A stretch of 64,000 nt of DNA from Volvox africanus (Eukaryota; Chlorophyta; Chlorophyceae; Chlamydomonadales; Volvocaceae), in NCBI GenBank assembly GCA_030268105.1, contig BSDZ01000004.1, positions 4,881,001 to 4,945,000 on the forward strand. Reading direction: 5' to 3'. Below are positions 22,001 to 34,065 of this stretch, in pieces. Numbering within the stretch: the stretch's first letter is position 1; each line of letters opens with the position of its first letter. Under the pieces are notes generated by a model. The model searched no databases. It had not been told where the DNA came from and saw only the letters and a program-made list of their open reading frames with translations. The position numbers and the translations under genes are program-made.

Positions 22001-24883
22001 GCCCAGTACGGGAGAAGGTCCTGTACAAATCGAGCAGGATTTAGCCGTTCGTACACATGTGTGTACGTCCAATTGTATCATTACTAAGTTTTTAAGTGAA
22101 CAACGAGCTTATGAGGCTTGGACGGCATAATACGATAGCGAGAACAAGCTTGCAAGCTTAATTTAGGCGAATTTTAATTCATGTCTAAGTGTAAAATCCT
22201 TCCGCCCTCGTTCCATTTAGCATCGCCATCGTTCGGAAGCCGCTCAACAGTGAGCTGTGACATTCCTATATAGGATTTTCATAGGTTTTATAAAAATTCT
22301 TTTTAGGAAAGTTTCAAAGCAATTTTCACACAATGTCTTTTAAGACTTTCTAATGCCATTCAATGTGTGTAGGATAGGGGGGTACATCACCCGTGGCCAC
22401 TAACCTGGCAGTCCCTACCTTCCCCGGTGTTTCGGGGCACCCTCATCCAGTCTCCCATGCTGACTTCTCCGAAATCAGTGGTTTTCCCAGGTTCAGCACC
22501 CACCACCACCACCATGCCATTCAATGTATGGCATGCCAAGGAAGCCTCCAAATGTTCTCCAACTAGCAGCCATTATTTGGACACGTCATCCACGTTTTCA
22601 CCGACCTCACGATTGATGGGATTAGTGAGGCCGCATACGTTGAGGAGGAACGTGACGGAGGTGACGGGTCTCGGCTGCTGTACGACGTAACTTAGAGAGT
22701 TTAAGTAGCTATTAATGCTCATTCCAGCCCTGCCCGCGGACGTTGCCTGAATAGGGTCGGAGTCGATGTCTTGATCAGGCATCGAGGCAGTCAGGCGCGG
22801 GCTTCCGGACCCCGCTGCCGCTGCCAAGCTCGCCGTGGTGGCGGTAGCGCCAGTCCGTCGTACAATGTCCACCGCTGTCGCCGATGGCACACGCTGTTGA
22901 CCGGCAATTTGCAAGGCATCGCCGGTCTCCAGAGAATTGTATAGTTTGGGGTCCTGCAGACAGCAAGGCGGGTGACGTGGGAGAGCCGGATGGCAGGTAC
23001 GCGGGTTATCAACGCAGCAAAAGACATTATGAAAAAATGTATATATATGTGTGTAGGATAGGGGGGTACATCACCCGTGGCCACTAACCTGGCAGTCCCT
23101 ACCTTCCCCGGTATTTCGGGGCACCCTCATCCAGTCTCCCATGCCGACTTCTCCGAAATCAGTGGTTTTCCCAGGTTCAGCACCCACCACCAGCATCCAG
23201 CGGAATCTGCCGAATCAACTAAGGCGTCAACTCCGCTACTGGTCAGCTCGCAGGTCACTTTAATTGGGGTCGTCACCGTCCATCGACATACACATACACA
23301 CATACACATACACACATACACATACACACATACACATACACACATACACATACACATACACCGATAAGCCTTTTGAACCCAAACTCCCACATTTCACCGA
23401 CCCCATCTATCAGTATCCCTCAACACAACGCAACCTACCACGCCGCTGCCGAAGGCAATCCTGCGGTAGATCAGCGCCGGGTGGACTCCCGGCGTCACCG
23501 CGTCATCAGAGTTGTAGGCCACCGTGAAGAACAGCCGCGCTTCATCGTCGGCCGGGATAATGGAGGGGGAGGAGCCTGTAGCCGAAGCGGTACGGGGGTC
23601 CGGATGCATAGAGAGGACGAGAACCTCATCACCTGTCGCGGGAAAGGGGCCGAGAGGCAGGTGGCGAAGGGGGCCCAGCCGTGGGCGAAGGGAGGGAAGG
23701 AAGTGGGGGAGGCCAGTGAATGGGAAGGGAGGCGAGGCGAGGGGCATCTTGCATTTTTGAAAAACCCACTTTGTTTTTGTTTGTCTTGTCAGTTATTCAG
23801 ATGGGTTATTGTTTTTCGGGTAGAGAGGAGAGGAGAGGGCGACAAGGGGGCGGGAAAGAGTACAGTGTCTGCAGTGTCTACGGACCTGGACCGCTACGGC
23901 GGCCGAGACCAGGGGGTTGTTCGTTTACATCGTGCTGGCTTGTATTGCACTGCATCCCTCTAACGGTGCAAGGCATATACCGGTAACGGAAAACGGAAAA
24001 ACCTACCATTAGAAGATGAGCTGTACTGCTGAACTGATGTGGCAACAAACGGTGCGAGAGGTGTGGAAGGTACCTTGGACCCTGACCGCGGGAGGGGTTG
24101 TGGCCGGGGTGACTGGGTTAGCTTGGGGGATGGTACGACAGTCACCTCTCCCCGGGGAGACGGCGCCGGCAGAGATGCGGGTGTCGTGGCTGCTCGCCCC
24201 GGAGTCGGGGGCGATGAGGATGGGGTACGTTTATTAGGAGGGCTCGCACGCTGTGGCGGCGACTGCGGAGATGGGAACCGCGATTTTGGCCGTGGCGGCG
24301 ACGGTGAGGGGAGGCGGGGGCTGATTTTGCCGCTCATTGGCTGCTGTACGTGCGGTGTCGGTGGTGAGTTCTTCTTCATCGGCGGCGGCGGCGGGGGAGA
24401 TGGCGGCGGGGGAGATGGTGGCGGAGGAGACGGCGGCGGCGGAGACGGCGGCGGGGGAGATGGCGGCGGAGGAGACGGCGGTGGCGGAGAGGGCGGCGGG
24501 GGAGATGGCGGCGGAGGAGATGGCGGCGGCGGGTATTGCGGCGTAAGGGGGGATGGCTGTAGTGGCAGCGACGGCGGGGATATGAAAAGCAACTGTGGCG
24601 GCGCCCTATTCGGCAGCGACAACGAGAGGTATAATGGGGGCGAGATGAGCGGCGCCATCATCGGTGAATACTGCACATCCGTCACTGATATGACGCTGGC
24701 GGGACTATCGGCTACCGCCGCCGCCGCCGCCGCCGCTTCTGGGTATGCGTCCGCATTCTTCGGGAGCTTCTGAGCCAGTTCGGCTGGACGGTTTTGAGCG
24801 CCGCAGTGGGTTAAAGCCAGTGCCATTAGCACGGCAGCAATGCGGAGGAGGTGGTTCACCAAGGCGGCGTTTCCGGCCGCCAT
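19038..24883 (-). CDS. Gametolysin-type (peptidase M11) matrix metalloprotease with proline-rich N-terminal region
   Basis: M11 enzymes are secreted zinc proteases of the volvocine wall and matrix. Exons: 24883-24007, 23632-23439, 22953-22606 (end uncertain), 22020-21929, 21521-21380, 20935-20798, 20516-20316, 19989-19744, 19526-19249 and 19200-19038 (last one tentative). They are phase-consistent, giving about 892 residues. A signal peptide (LLRIAAVLMALALTHCGAQ) is followed by a PPPSPPPP-repeat region. Catalytic-domain landmarks are VTSVTFLLNVCG, FFSDCTHG, REVFGWMQYAMDA, ACAEWMSLASVGCSKDCP, the zinc site HELGHSYSLSH (His612/616/622), CPNAANSMK, then FYISYRRR and DGFDNDCN near the end. Two residues are unusual: Ser replaces the Gly of HExxHxxGxxH, and the Met-turn-like segment reads CPLG where family members usually have PMG. 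Introns 2 and 3 hold retroposon fragments. The start Met was chosen at the signal peptide. Confidence 0.85.
22353..22527 (-). mobile_element. 5'-truncated retroposon fragment, copy 1, with target-site duplication
   Basis: The body (22367-22513) shares its GTGTAGGATAGGGGGG end with copies at 23.0 and 56.6 kb and breaks off at CACCCACCACC. It is flanked by a direct repeat ATGCCATTCAATGT at 22353-22366 and 22514-22527. The shared end with variable opposite ends fits 5' truncation by target-primed reverse transcription, with the element read on the minus strand. It sits in the metalloprotease intron between exons 3 and 4. Confidence 0.8.
23049..23289 (-). mobile_element. Retroposon fragment, copy 2
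   Basis: About 241 bp nearly identical to copy 3 at 56605-56845; I find one clear mismatch (GTATTTCGG against GTGTTTCGG). A CACATA microsatellite follows directly at 23283-23362, so a target-site duplication cannot be read. It lies in the metalloprotease intron between exons 2 and 3. Confidence 0.8.
23283..23362. repeat. CACATA/ACACAT microsatellite
   Basis: Mixed CACATA and CACACATA units adjoining the truncated end of retroposon copy 2, in a metalloprotease intron. Confidence 0.9.
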
Positions 24884-27800
24884 GAGGCTTAATGCCCTGA
24901 CCCTGGTCCTTTGACGGGGCCTTGATGAGGGTTTAGATGCAGAGATGGATTCTGGAGATGAAGGTGGAGAGGATGGTGCTATGCCGTGGGGGAGGCAAAC
25001 TGAGAGAAAGAATGAGAAAGAGAAAAAAAGAAAGAGAGGCCCCCTTGTAATTATCCAACTCTGCTTTCCTCGGTTTCGTAAGTTGGCGCAGAAGCGGACC
25101 GTGAGGACGCAATCGGGGCCGGCAGTGTCAGACAGTACGCCTGCGGGCATGCAGGGACGGCGGTGGGGACACGGAGAGAGAGATTTCGGGTACCTGTCAT
25201 TGTCAGAGGCTTGGAGCAGTCCTGTAACTTCTTGAAGTTTGTGGTTTGAACCTGATGCATCTTGGGTTGCTATTATTACTGGGCAGCAGGGTTTCCATGC
25301 TGACGCGGGCGCTGCCGTATGTCTGGCGCAGACCAGAAGACCAGCAGCCTCCTAGCGTCTTAGGGGATGGCATTTGAGAACCGTTCCAGGCAACTGGCAG
25401 GTAATTATAACTCTGTATGGCAGCGGACCGGTTCAATCGGCACAGCCATTTGTGTGGCCTTCCCGGTGCACGCATGCTACAGTGACAGGGTGCTGTCCGA
25501 GGAGCGAGCCGTATCTTCCCTTACCCTGATATATATCGAAGTACAGTCAGTTAATTATAGACTAAAAATGACAAGATCCAGAAAATAATCGGCAATGGCA
25601 CAAGCATTCGTGGCCTGAGTAAGCGTTCCGATAATCCGTTACGGTGCGAAACCTTAGGAGGTTTTGGGCGCGCTATACACCGAACAGGAGGTTTTATCCT
25701 TTAAATTTGAATGTTTTGTTTTCATGAGAATCAATTTTACTTAAATAGGATCAGACTTTGCGTTAATAAAGCGGTCGAGAAATGTTATCTTCCCATAGTA
25801 TTAATAATAACACCTCATAAGTTACCTGGGCGCCGGGATCCAATTCCATTTTTGTACATGTGGCGGTTCATCTCCCCCGCATTAGCGTGTTCATCCACTA
25901 AGTGTAGACCACAGGCCGGCCAAACCTGCACGCTCCAGTCTTATTTAATTTTATCTAAAATAATAAAATCACATCCATTTGCATTTTTTACGAAAGATCA
26001 CGTCCATTGTTCGACTAGTTTTACGGCCCTGGGTCCCGTTAAATTTGCTTACGGTCTGTTGCTGGCTTCCTTTGAGCTACGGTCGATGGACCAGAGCGGT
26101 CGCTTGAAAGGTTTCGTAACTCAAAACTTCATTCGCAAAATACACCTTTCATCAGAGTCTGTTGGGTGTACCTAGCGCTCGTGACAGTGGAACGGGGTCA
26201 ATTCAGGCTCTCGCGCCAGGTCGCGCCTGACGAAAAGCTTGTTTAAGCCAGATGCAATAATTCCTTCATCGTGGGCGCTTAATAAATCAAATCCCAAGGA
26301 AGACCCACGTCTGCTTTATAAAAAACAAGCTCACCACCTGGGGAGGCAAACTCTCTCCTGCTCACGACATGAACAGTCCAGGGTCCCGTCATGTGCAGAG
26401 ATCCTAAAAACGGCATTAGCCTCCACCCAAGAATCCCCCGTTATCCGCCAGGCCAAGCTAGCCTATGCCGTACATGCGCCAAACATAAGTCAGTGCCAAA
26501 CTGAATGGTTTGTGACACGTTAGTAACCGTTATCGCAACATTCCTTCCCGTCTCTTAGCCACATGGATAGTTTCTACGTTGCCGCAAGCCTTGCATAATC
26601 AGTATATATTACCACATTTGCGGTGTGGGCTCCTGTAACAGGGCGAATGGCGCAGAAGCGCCAGAACGAGTAAAACTGACTTGTCGTATTTGGCTTTTAT
26701 GATGATAACCTAATTGCGTAATAATAGTTTAGTTATAATAGATGTAACGCACAGAACTTGGACAAGTCGCATGGGACTTCTTGCATGCGAGCATTCGTAC
26801 AAACGGTGCCAGTTGTAGAATGCGCGGCCAGTTTTCGAATAGACGTAAGGCCCCCGTATTAGCCAGGCAGCGCTATTTAAGGCGCCTGGGTAAATGAGAC
26901 AGACAACTTCTAAAACTTCTTCTACTTCCTTTACCAACATTTATTTACTATAATGTAAACTATAAGGAGTCACCCTTGCACCACGTGCCCTACGGCACGT
27001 GCCCATGACTCGGAGCTCGCCAATATAGCTATCCCTAACAGCTAGGCGCTCCCTCTGTTACAGCTCCAATCCTTAGGGCCACAATGTGCCCGTGTACACC
27101 GGATTACGTTCCAAAGTCAATCTGCATTTTTATTGCTTAAATTGCTTGTTGGCACATTCTTGTGCGGGACGTGCTTGACTGCTGGTTATTCATCCAGTAA
27201 GTTATCAATGCAAAACGTAACCTAACCGGTTCACCAAGAAGTCCGACTTCGGCATACCGGCCTGCCACGTCAGTAACCGGACGGGCTACATTGCCCAAAC
27301 CCGCGTTACGAGCTACAGCCACATGAAAGAGCTCCTTAAGATGCGTTAGCGAATATTGCGGTCAGGTTGTCGTTGCAATACCAGAGGACTCTGGTGGTCT
27401 CGGATGTCAAGATTGTGAAAGATGAGTCCGTGCTCACGTCTTGCGCTCCCAAATCGTTGCTGCGGCCGGTGGCTCAATTGCTCAGTGGCTGGGTCGATGC
27501 TCTTGACACAACGCAAGGCTAACTTAATACTTGGGTTCTGATGCAAGTACACGACAGATATGTCGCATATGGCACTCCTCGCCCACAGGCAACCAAGCTT
27601 TTCACTTACGGCTTCAGCGCCCTCAACAGCACCTCTCCAACCCCTACCGGGACCTCACGGACTATTGGACCCATGGTTTCGGACGCATGACGAAAAGTTC
27701 CAAAATGAGCTTACATGGTCAGGAGAAACCAAAGACCACCAAACGTTTGCGACAATGGCATTGTGCAACAGGGTTAGGAAGCGGCCCTGCACCTTCCATA

Positions 27801-28770
27801 TTTACCTATCCCGTAGAAAGCATCACATCAAATTTCCAAGATACTGGCACAGGCTCCGGTATCCAGTATTACCTTGCAACAACAAAATCTTACCGAATCT
27901 CCCCCTAGTAAACTGCGGTTTCCATTGATAGGCGTCACCCCCTCCTACTACCGGTACCATACTGGGCCGAGTGATGAAACAAATAACGTGGAGTCCAAAA
28001 AGTCTATTTGCCCTTCATCATGACATGCAAACGCATATACACAAGCTATGGCACTGATGCCCGTGAACCACCAGCTCAACTCCTTACGTACAGCCGAGCA
28101 ATGCAGCGAGATCAGGGCTACAGGTGAGGGTATCACCTGCCCCATTCCTATGGACTCTGTCGAAGAAGCATCAAGCACGACGTCAGCACTCTGCAGCAAT
28201 GCAGAACGCTAGAAGACATTATCAAAGAACGATGATCTCCAGGGTCGCCCTCATCATCAGTTTCAAGACCCCCCTCCATGCGGATGGATCGGCCGTCAGG
28301 GCCTTTCCCATGGCGACGTATAATGGCGTCCTACTATTCTCCACGGGTTGACTCCACGAATCGTTGATAAACGCTGTTGTTTGTTTACTCTACGCACAGT
28401 TATGTTGTTTTGTCAGTTGTTGGCCCCAGACGTGCAAAAACGATATGCCATTCCCGTCCTACTATGAGCTGTCAACTACACGGCCTCGTCAGTTGCAGCG
28501 ATGCTGTAGCGTCTAGAGCTGTAAACGAGCACCCAACGCAACACATGCATCGCTTTACAGGGCAATGACAGGGTGATCGCCACCAGCCTGTATTCCGACA
28601 CGACTGGTGGGAGCTCACATGCAGCACACGCATAATATATATGCACCGCAATATGCGTAACTCAAAACAAATGATGAATGGACGTAATACCCGTACCAGA
28701 AACCCTTAGCGAACTAACGCTCCTTTCCGTGTCAACCCGCCTCAAGCCTACGCTATTGAAGCTAACGAAG
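24884..28770. other. Intergenic region, no recognisable gene
   Basis: The first few hundred bases upstream of 24883 should contain the metalloprotease promoter and 5' leader. From about 25.2 to 28.7 kb base composition is more even, and ORFs are short and overlap in competing frames. Some stretches read like protein, for example the minus strand at 27322-27137 with DVAGRYAEVGLLGEPVRL, but they do not connect through splice sites. A small hairpin TGGCGC/GCGCCA lies near 26647-26664. No RNA gene was recognised. Confidence 0.45.
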
Positions 28771-31700
28771 CTAGTTAAGGCATATCTCAGCCGGATCTGA
28801 GGACATCGTTGTGGGCAGCTCGCGCTGCCGCTTTCCGAGCTGCTTTCCTCTGACGCGGTCCTCCCCAATCGTTTCCGAGTCTTCATGGGCCTCCTTAATT
28901 CCGGCTTTCGCATCATCAGGCGCTGGGAGCAGTGAGGACGGCTCCACCGCCTTTGTCGCCACTTTTTGCAGCTCCTCTGACACTATCGCCGTCCACCGCC
29001 GGACATCCGCATCCTGAATCACGAGATTGCATCAGGGTTTGCTGGAAGGGTCAGGGCGACGGCTCGGTGGCAGATATAAGCTATATAAGGGAAGAACACC
29101 TGCAAACACGTACTTTTGCATTCACAAACTAGGCAGTCCATTACGCAGCAGTCATCCAGATTAACTTGCGATGTTAAGCCCACCCTGCACCAAGCCCTGA
29201 CATTAAATGGGCCTCGTCATGTCCAACATGTAGGGCCGTCACAGGCAACTAACATCGTAACCCAGGGGGTCGGTACCGACACCGGATCACGCACCTCCGA
29301 CTGCTTCTCCGATGTCACCTGAGCCACCAGCAACTCGCAAAGCACCCGCAGCACGGGACAGTCCATGTCGTCCTCTTGCCAGCATGGCACGATCAACATG
29401 TTCGCCTCTTCACCTGTGCATCACGCAGGACATATGACTAGCGGCATCCGTGTAGGTCAACACCAGGTTCCACTTTCAGGCAGCACCGATACATCGTTCC
29501 TGCTGCCGCACGACTCCAAGTCTCTAAGTCTTTTAAAGTTGCGATTGCATACCTGCGATCTACTGCCTGCGATCCCCAACCCATAGCGCAACATTCATAT
29601 TAAAATTCAATTGTCCGAACCTGATACCTGATAAAGAACCCCCAACCCAAGCCCTGGACCTCTCTGTCCTGCAAAAGCCAGTCCAGTTATCCCTCTCAGT
29701 CCTTTACCTGCGATGCTTTTGTAGGAGTCATCGTCAACAAGCACCACCCGATCAAGACGCGAAAAATAACGACCCAGCGGCTTGCTCGTGTCCCATGCAT
29801 TGCCGCCAGCATCTACATGGCCTACATACATGTAGAAGTGCAAAGCCAAGACACAGCACGCCAGAGAGCGGTCGCGGTGGTGGCAACGCAGCTCACAGGA
29901 GGACAGTAATGCAAGCACGAGGTGAGCCGTCTCAGTGATGCAGCGGGGCACCGCGCGGGACGACCAAGTGGAGGCAGCCGGGCTCCACACCAGCCGAGGA
30001 GAGGCAGTAACGAGCGTGTCATATTTCACCCGCTTGGTCTCGCTGTCTGGAGCCCTTGGTTCAAGCCAGCCTCCCGGAGAACCCCCTCTCACTCATGGCC
30101 CCATCCGCTAGAGCCGATGTTATGCCACTTCGCTCCCTCAGGCGATACCACCTGGTATGGCTCAAAACACACCTGCCGGCGCCGGTGCGGTATGGTCTCG
30201 GTGCAGCACAAGCCTGCGGTCAAACAAGGCCCCGCCCGCCGCTTCCTCCAGCATCTCTATGGCTGACTGCACGGTCCGGACTGTCGACGACGTATAGATG
30301 CCCAATCTTTCCGCAGAAAAAAGCCGGAGGGAAAGTGAAGGACCAGTAGAGGCAAGGAAAGGGTATCCAGGGTTTGGGACCAGGAACAGAGGAAGGGCGA
30401 GACGAAACAATCACTTACAGTGGTGCATTACTTATTGCGCTATGATAATTCCCGCAGCTGAATACACAATTCATAAGCGTGCCGCTTATCGTTTCCAACC
30501 CTGCACCTGAAACGCTCGTGCAGCTGCAGTAAGTGCTCCGTGCCCGGCCGCAGTTTCGTGATGCCCTTGGCCTTGCGGACGCTGGTGTGACAAGTGAGTG
30601 TGCCGTTGAGGTCGAACAAAAGGATGATCCGTGGGTCGCTCTCTGTACCAGGCTCGGCTGGAGTGTCGTATGGTATTGTGGAGCTGCGCCATATCATCAG
30701 CCGGGACAGGTGAGGATATGATTTGGTAAACGACGGACCAGGACAGGGTAGGGCCGACAGGTCTACATATATGAGGCAGATATATGAGGCAGGCTGGAGC
30801 TGCATCTATCGCCACGTTACTCAAATGCGCCCTTGGACGAAAAGATACCGCCTGAGGAGGACAAAGGTCACCCATCCTCCGTTCGGGTTTTTCCTCATCC
30901 TAGCACGCGCAACTCGCAAAACATGTTCACACGGGGGCCACTTATGCCTACCTGGGGTCCGCAAACATGTAGCGCAACCTCTTCACCACCTTGAAATGCG
31001 AGTTTTGCTCGCCACCATCCCGGCGCCAGTTGCCGCCACCTCCCCTGCCTCCCTGGTAGGTGCCACGCCCTCGCCCTCGCACATGCCCTCCCGCGCCGTC
31101 GCCATTCAAATGGCCATTGTCATAGCTCCTGTGGAATTCCAGCTCTGACGTGTGCTCTCCGGTAACTTGCGCATTCGGCTCCTCGGATTGTATCAGGGCC
31201 GAGTTCATGGGCGGGACGGACTCGCTCCCCGATGCATCTTCACAGTTGGATTCCTTCGCACCGTTTGTTTGATAATTTCTCAACCCTCGGCCACTGCTGC
31301 ATGCAGGTCCATTCGGCCCCTTCGCGTGAGACGATGTATCCACCCCAACCACTGCACCTGCCCCGTAACTCCCGCGCCCCGTCGGCTCCGGGGTCATTAC
31401 TTGGATCTTGTCGCTGCCTTCAGCTCCGCATATCCCGCCACCGGCTGTGCCGGCACGCATCCCCCGGGCTGTCGTTGTAACATGCGCCAAGTGCGGTTCT
31501 GCCTCCCATTCTGCAGAAAAATGCCGGATTACATTCGCACCACTGTAGTATCCGTAGCTTCCTGGACGAGCATGGCCCTGATGAGCTTGCGTCGCTAGAT
31601 GAGCATAGCTGTTGATGTTATAGCCGTTGTAGTAGCTACCGTAGCTGCCATTTAGGAAAATTTCTCCCCAGTGACCATACACGCCGGCCCATTCTTGTTG

Positions 31701-31901
31701 TTGCTGCTGATACCCAGGGCCCAGATTACCACAGAAGCTCATATTTTCATTCACGAGGTGCGCCTGACGCTGTTGATGGGCTCCCAAAGACGTGTGTTGG
31801 AGTGGTTGAGTCCATACCGTGAAGCTCTGCATGGAACCCACAATTGAAGTCCCGGCCTCTGCAATAAGCTGTTCAACTGCAGCGTCTGCCTCCTCACTCA
31901 T
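28771..31901 (-). CDS. FCP1/NIF-type HAD phosphatase-like protein with RGG-rich N-terminal region
   Basis: Six exons join without phase conflict: 31901-30952, 30683-30507, 30306-30173, 29821-29708, 29413-29319, 29013-28771. They total 1,713 nt, or 570 residues. Residues 1 to about 310 are Gln/Gly/Ser/Tyr-rich and end in an RGG-type segment (GRGRGTYQGGRGGGGNWRR), typical of RNA-binding low-complexity regions. The HAD domain follows: ILLFDLNGTL (Asp341), LGIYTSSTVRTVQSAIEML with the second-motif Thr/Ser, TSKPLGRYFSRLDRVVLVDDD (Lys434, Asp450/451), and a NMLIVPCW segment as in SCP/Dullard-like enzymes. Motif I is DxNGT where active FCP1-type phosphatases have DxDxT, so the general-acid Asp is Asn343. 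Plant and algal proteins with DLNG at this site are known in the superfamily. Catalytic activity is therefore doubtful. The C-terminal about 80 residues are charged. Confidence 0.8.
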
Positions 31902-34065
31902 GTACGCGGTTACAATGCGGTCAAAGCCCTCAGTGGTAGTAGCTTCCGTGAACTCACTGTAAAACCTACGTGCCGGAGGACACGAGTACTATTATCATAG
32001 CTACCCCCGCCCCTTAGGCTGGTGTGTTGTATACCGCGCCGCGGAATCGCGAGGATTAATTATACATCATTTATTAATACATCATTGGGCACGCGTACTC
32101 CATTTTTGGGGCCGCTAGGGTTCGCAGATTCTTTTGCTCTGTGCAGGCCCTATCCATGTGCCAGCCCCGATTGGACCGCCTACTGACATTTAGGTGGGTA
32201 TCAAGCCACCCCGCACCACAAGGCTCCCCTTAGCTAGGAGGCATGGCTCTGCACTTTGCGGGCGGAGCATTCCATGTTTATGAGTCCGCCCAGTGAGGGC
32301 GGACAAGAACACCACAAGAGCCGTACTATCCCTGCTGCTCATACTATCACAGGGGCCCCGCAGATCCTTAACCACCCTGGCTTTCGTTGAAACAAATCAT
32401 TAACAGTTCGGATCAAACTTGCGATCAATCCGCAACCTAAATCGCAGGGCCATCTTAGGGGATGACGTCACGAATACACACACATGAAGTTGCCCGAGAC
32501 AGATTGGCACGGAGGACCAATGGCAGGTAGGTGGACACTGGGCACGGCACGGAAGGAATACACTGGGAGAGGAAGGGCACCTGCATGCCCCAACCCTCCA
32601 CCCTCTCCCCGCAAGTCGTGATCGCACCTTACAAGAAGCCTGCCGCCACTATTGCTGTCACCGCTGCCCCAAGACTGTCTGTAACAAGTGCACACACAGC
32701 CGGCGCTAGGTGGCGAGGTTCAGCGCCAAAATCTGAACTCCCATTTACCGTGCTCCCTTGTTCGGGGCCCCTTGCTTCTTGAAACCTCTTGGTACCCACC
32801 TGTCAATTACTTCGTCACAGTTGTGCATGCCCAGCGTGGGGTGGTCCACACGGTTCCGCGCACGTGCCTTACAGATTTCCAATGGCAATAACAGCTGCAA
32901 GGCGACCAGCGATATCCTGCGCAGTGGTACGGTGGGCAGCAGGCGCCCAGATGTTGGGATTCGCTATTCAGAGAAAGGTACCTTGCTTAGGTAAATATCT
33001 GCAATCAACCTCTTATCCCAAACCACCCAAACCACCGTCCTCAGCAACTGAACGAGTACGGCCCTCACCCTCCAATTCCACATTCCTTGGACAGCTTAAT
33101 CCAGTGAGAGCGCTGGGCTTCGGTGTGATTGCACCTGCAATTTGGGTCAGGGTCGGAAGCGCATGCTGATGGCAAGGGGGACCAACGTCTACTGGCGGGC
33201 AGGGGTTACATGAACACCGCGACAAGCAGTCATTTCGGCATCTAACGTCCGTGAAAACTCATAATTACACAAACACGACGCACTTAACCGGATGGTGAAA
33301 GTGGATCATGGTGTGTCAAGCTTCCAGGAGTAAAAAGGGGGCTCGAGGTTAGGCAGCAAATCAACTGCGGATCGTAAGGCAAGCAGGGTTTATGATTTCC
33401 CTATGCGCACCTGTCGATCACAATGTGCTGACCCGCGCGTAAGGCCATTCTCATGGATTCCTCACAGGAACGCCTGCTTCCAAGCTCATCCTGCGTCAGG
33501 TGATCAGTGGGGGCCAAATTTTGAGCTCAAGCCCATGTAAGTTACACATACAATTTCAGTCAATTTACTTGGATGTAGTGCACGAATGACCTTTACCTGG
33601 TTGATATGCCGCCAACCGCTTGAAGCTAACCTTTTGCAAAGGGTTGATTTTCCTGCACAAGTCAAGAATAGATTTTCAATTTCTTAACAGAGTTATATAT
33701 GCAAACTGAAGGTTGCTTATTGCCCAATTGACTGACCTGCACCTGGAATGCCGACAAGTACTAAGACGTACATCTTGGCTAAGCATTCAAGATGTCAGCA
33801 TCAGTTAGAAAGTAGACAGTATCTTCCCTTCGCTATTACTGGTGAAAGTCAAAGAAGTTTGTCAGGCTTTCCATCGTACAACGGATTGTGTACGAATATT
33901 TCCATTGGTTCCTTTGGAGGGGCCAGCAGACAGTACATCGTACGTTGGTATACTTACATCACACGTGCACACGGCCTAGACTGCTACGTTTGCACTGACT
34001 CCTGTCTCTCTCTCTCTAAAGATTTATATAACTTTTAAGGACCGGCCGTCCACCCTGCGCGGGCG
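31902..34065. other. Intergenic region between divergent genes
   Basis: This region holds the 5' flanks of the minus-strand phosphatase-like gene and the plus-strand NF-YB gene. I see no supported coding exon. The section at 33,540-33,740 is AT-richer. A pyrimidine run just before 34020 lies close to the NF-YB start. Confidence 0.5.

Noticed and set aside
24039..24773. 244-residue plus ORF of Gly/Asp repeats
   Set aside because: It is the antisense of the PPPSPPPP segment of the metalloprotease, which has a signal peptide and downstream catalytic exons on the minus strand.
26647..26664. Hairpin TGGCGC-AGAA-GCGCCA as possible terminator or RNA
   Set aside because: It is a short isolated stem with no poly-T tail, adjoining gene or conserved context. 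Chance is adequate.
27137..27552. Possible minus-strand coding fragments (GRYAEVGLLGEPVRLR and neighbours)
   Set aside because: Neighbouring fragments are in conflicting frames with stops and no usable splice sites, and no family is recognised. Not annotated as a gene.
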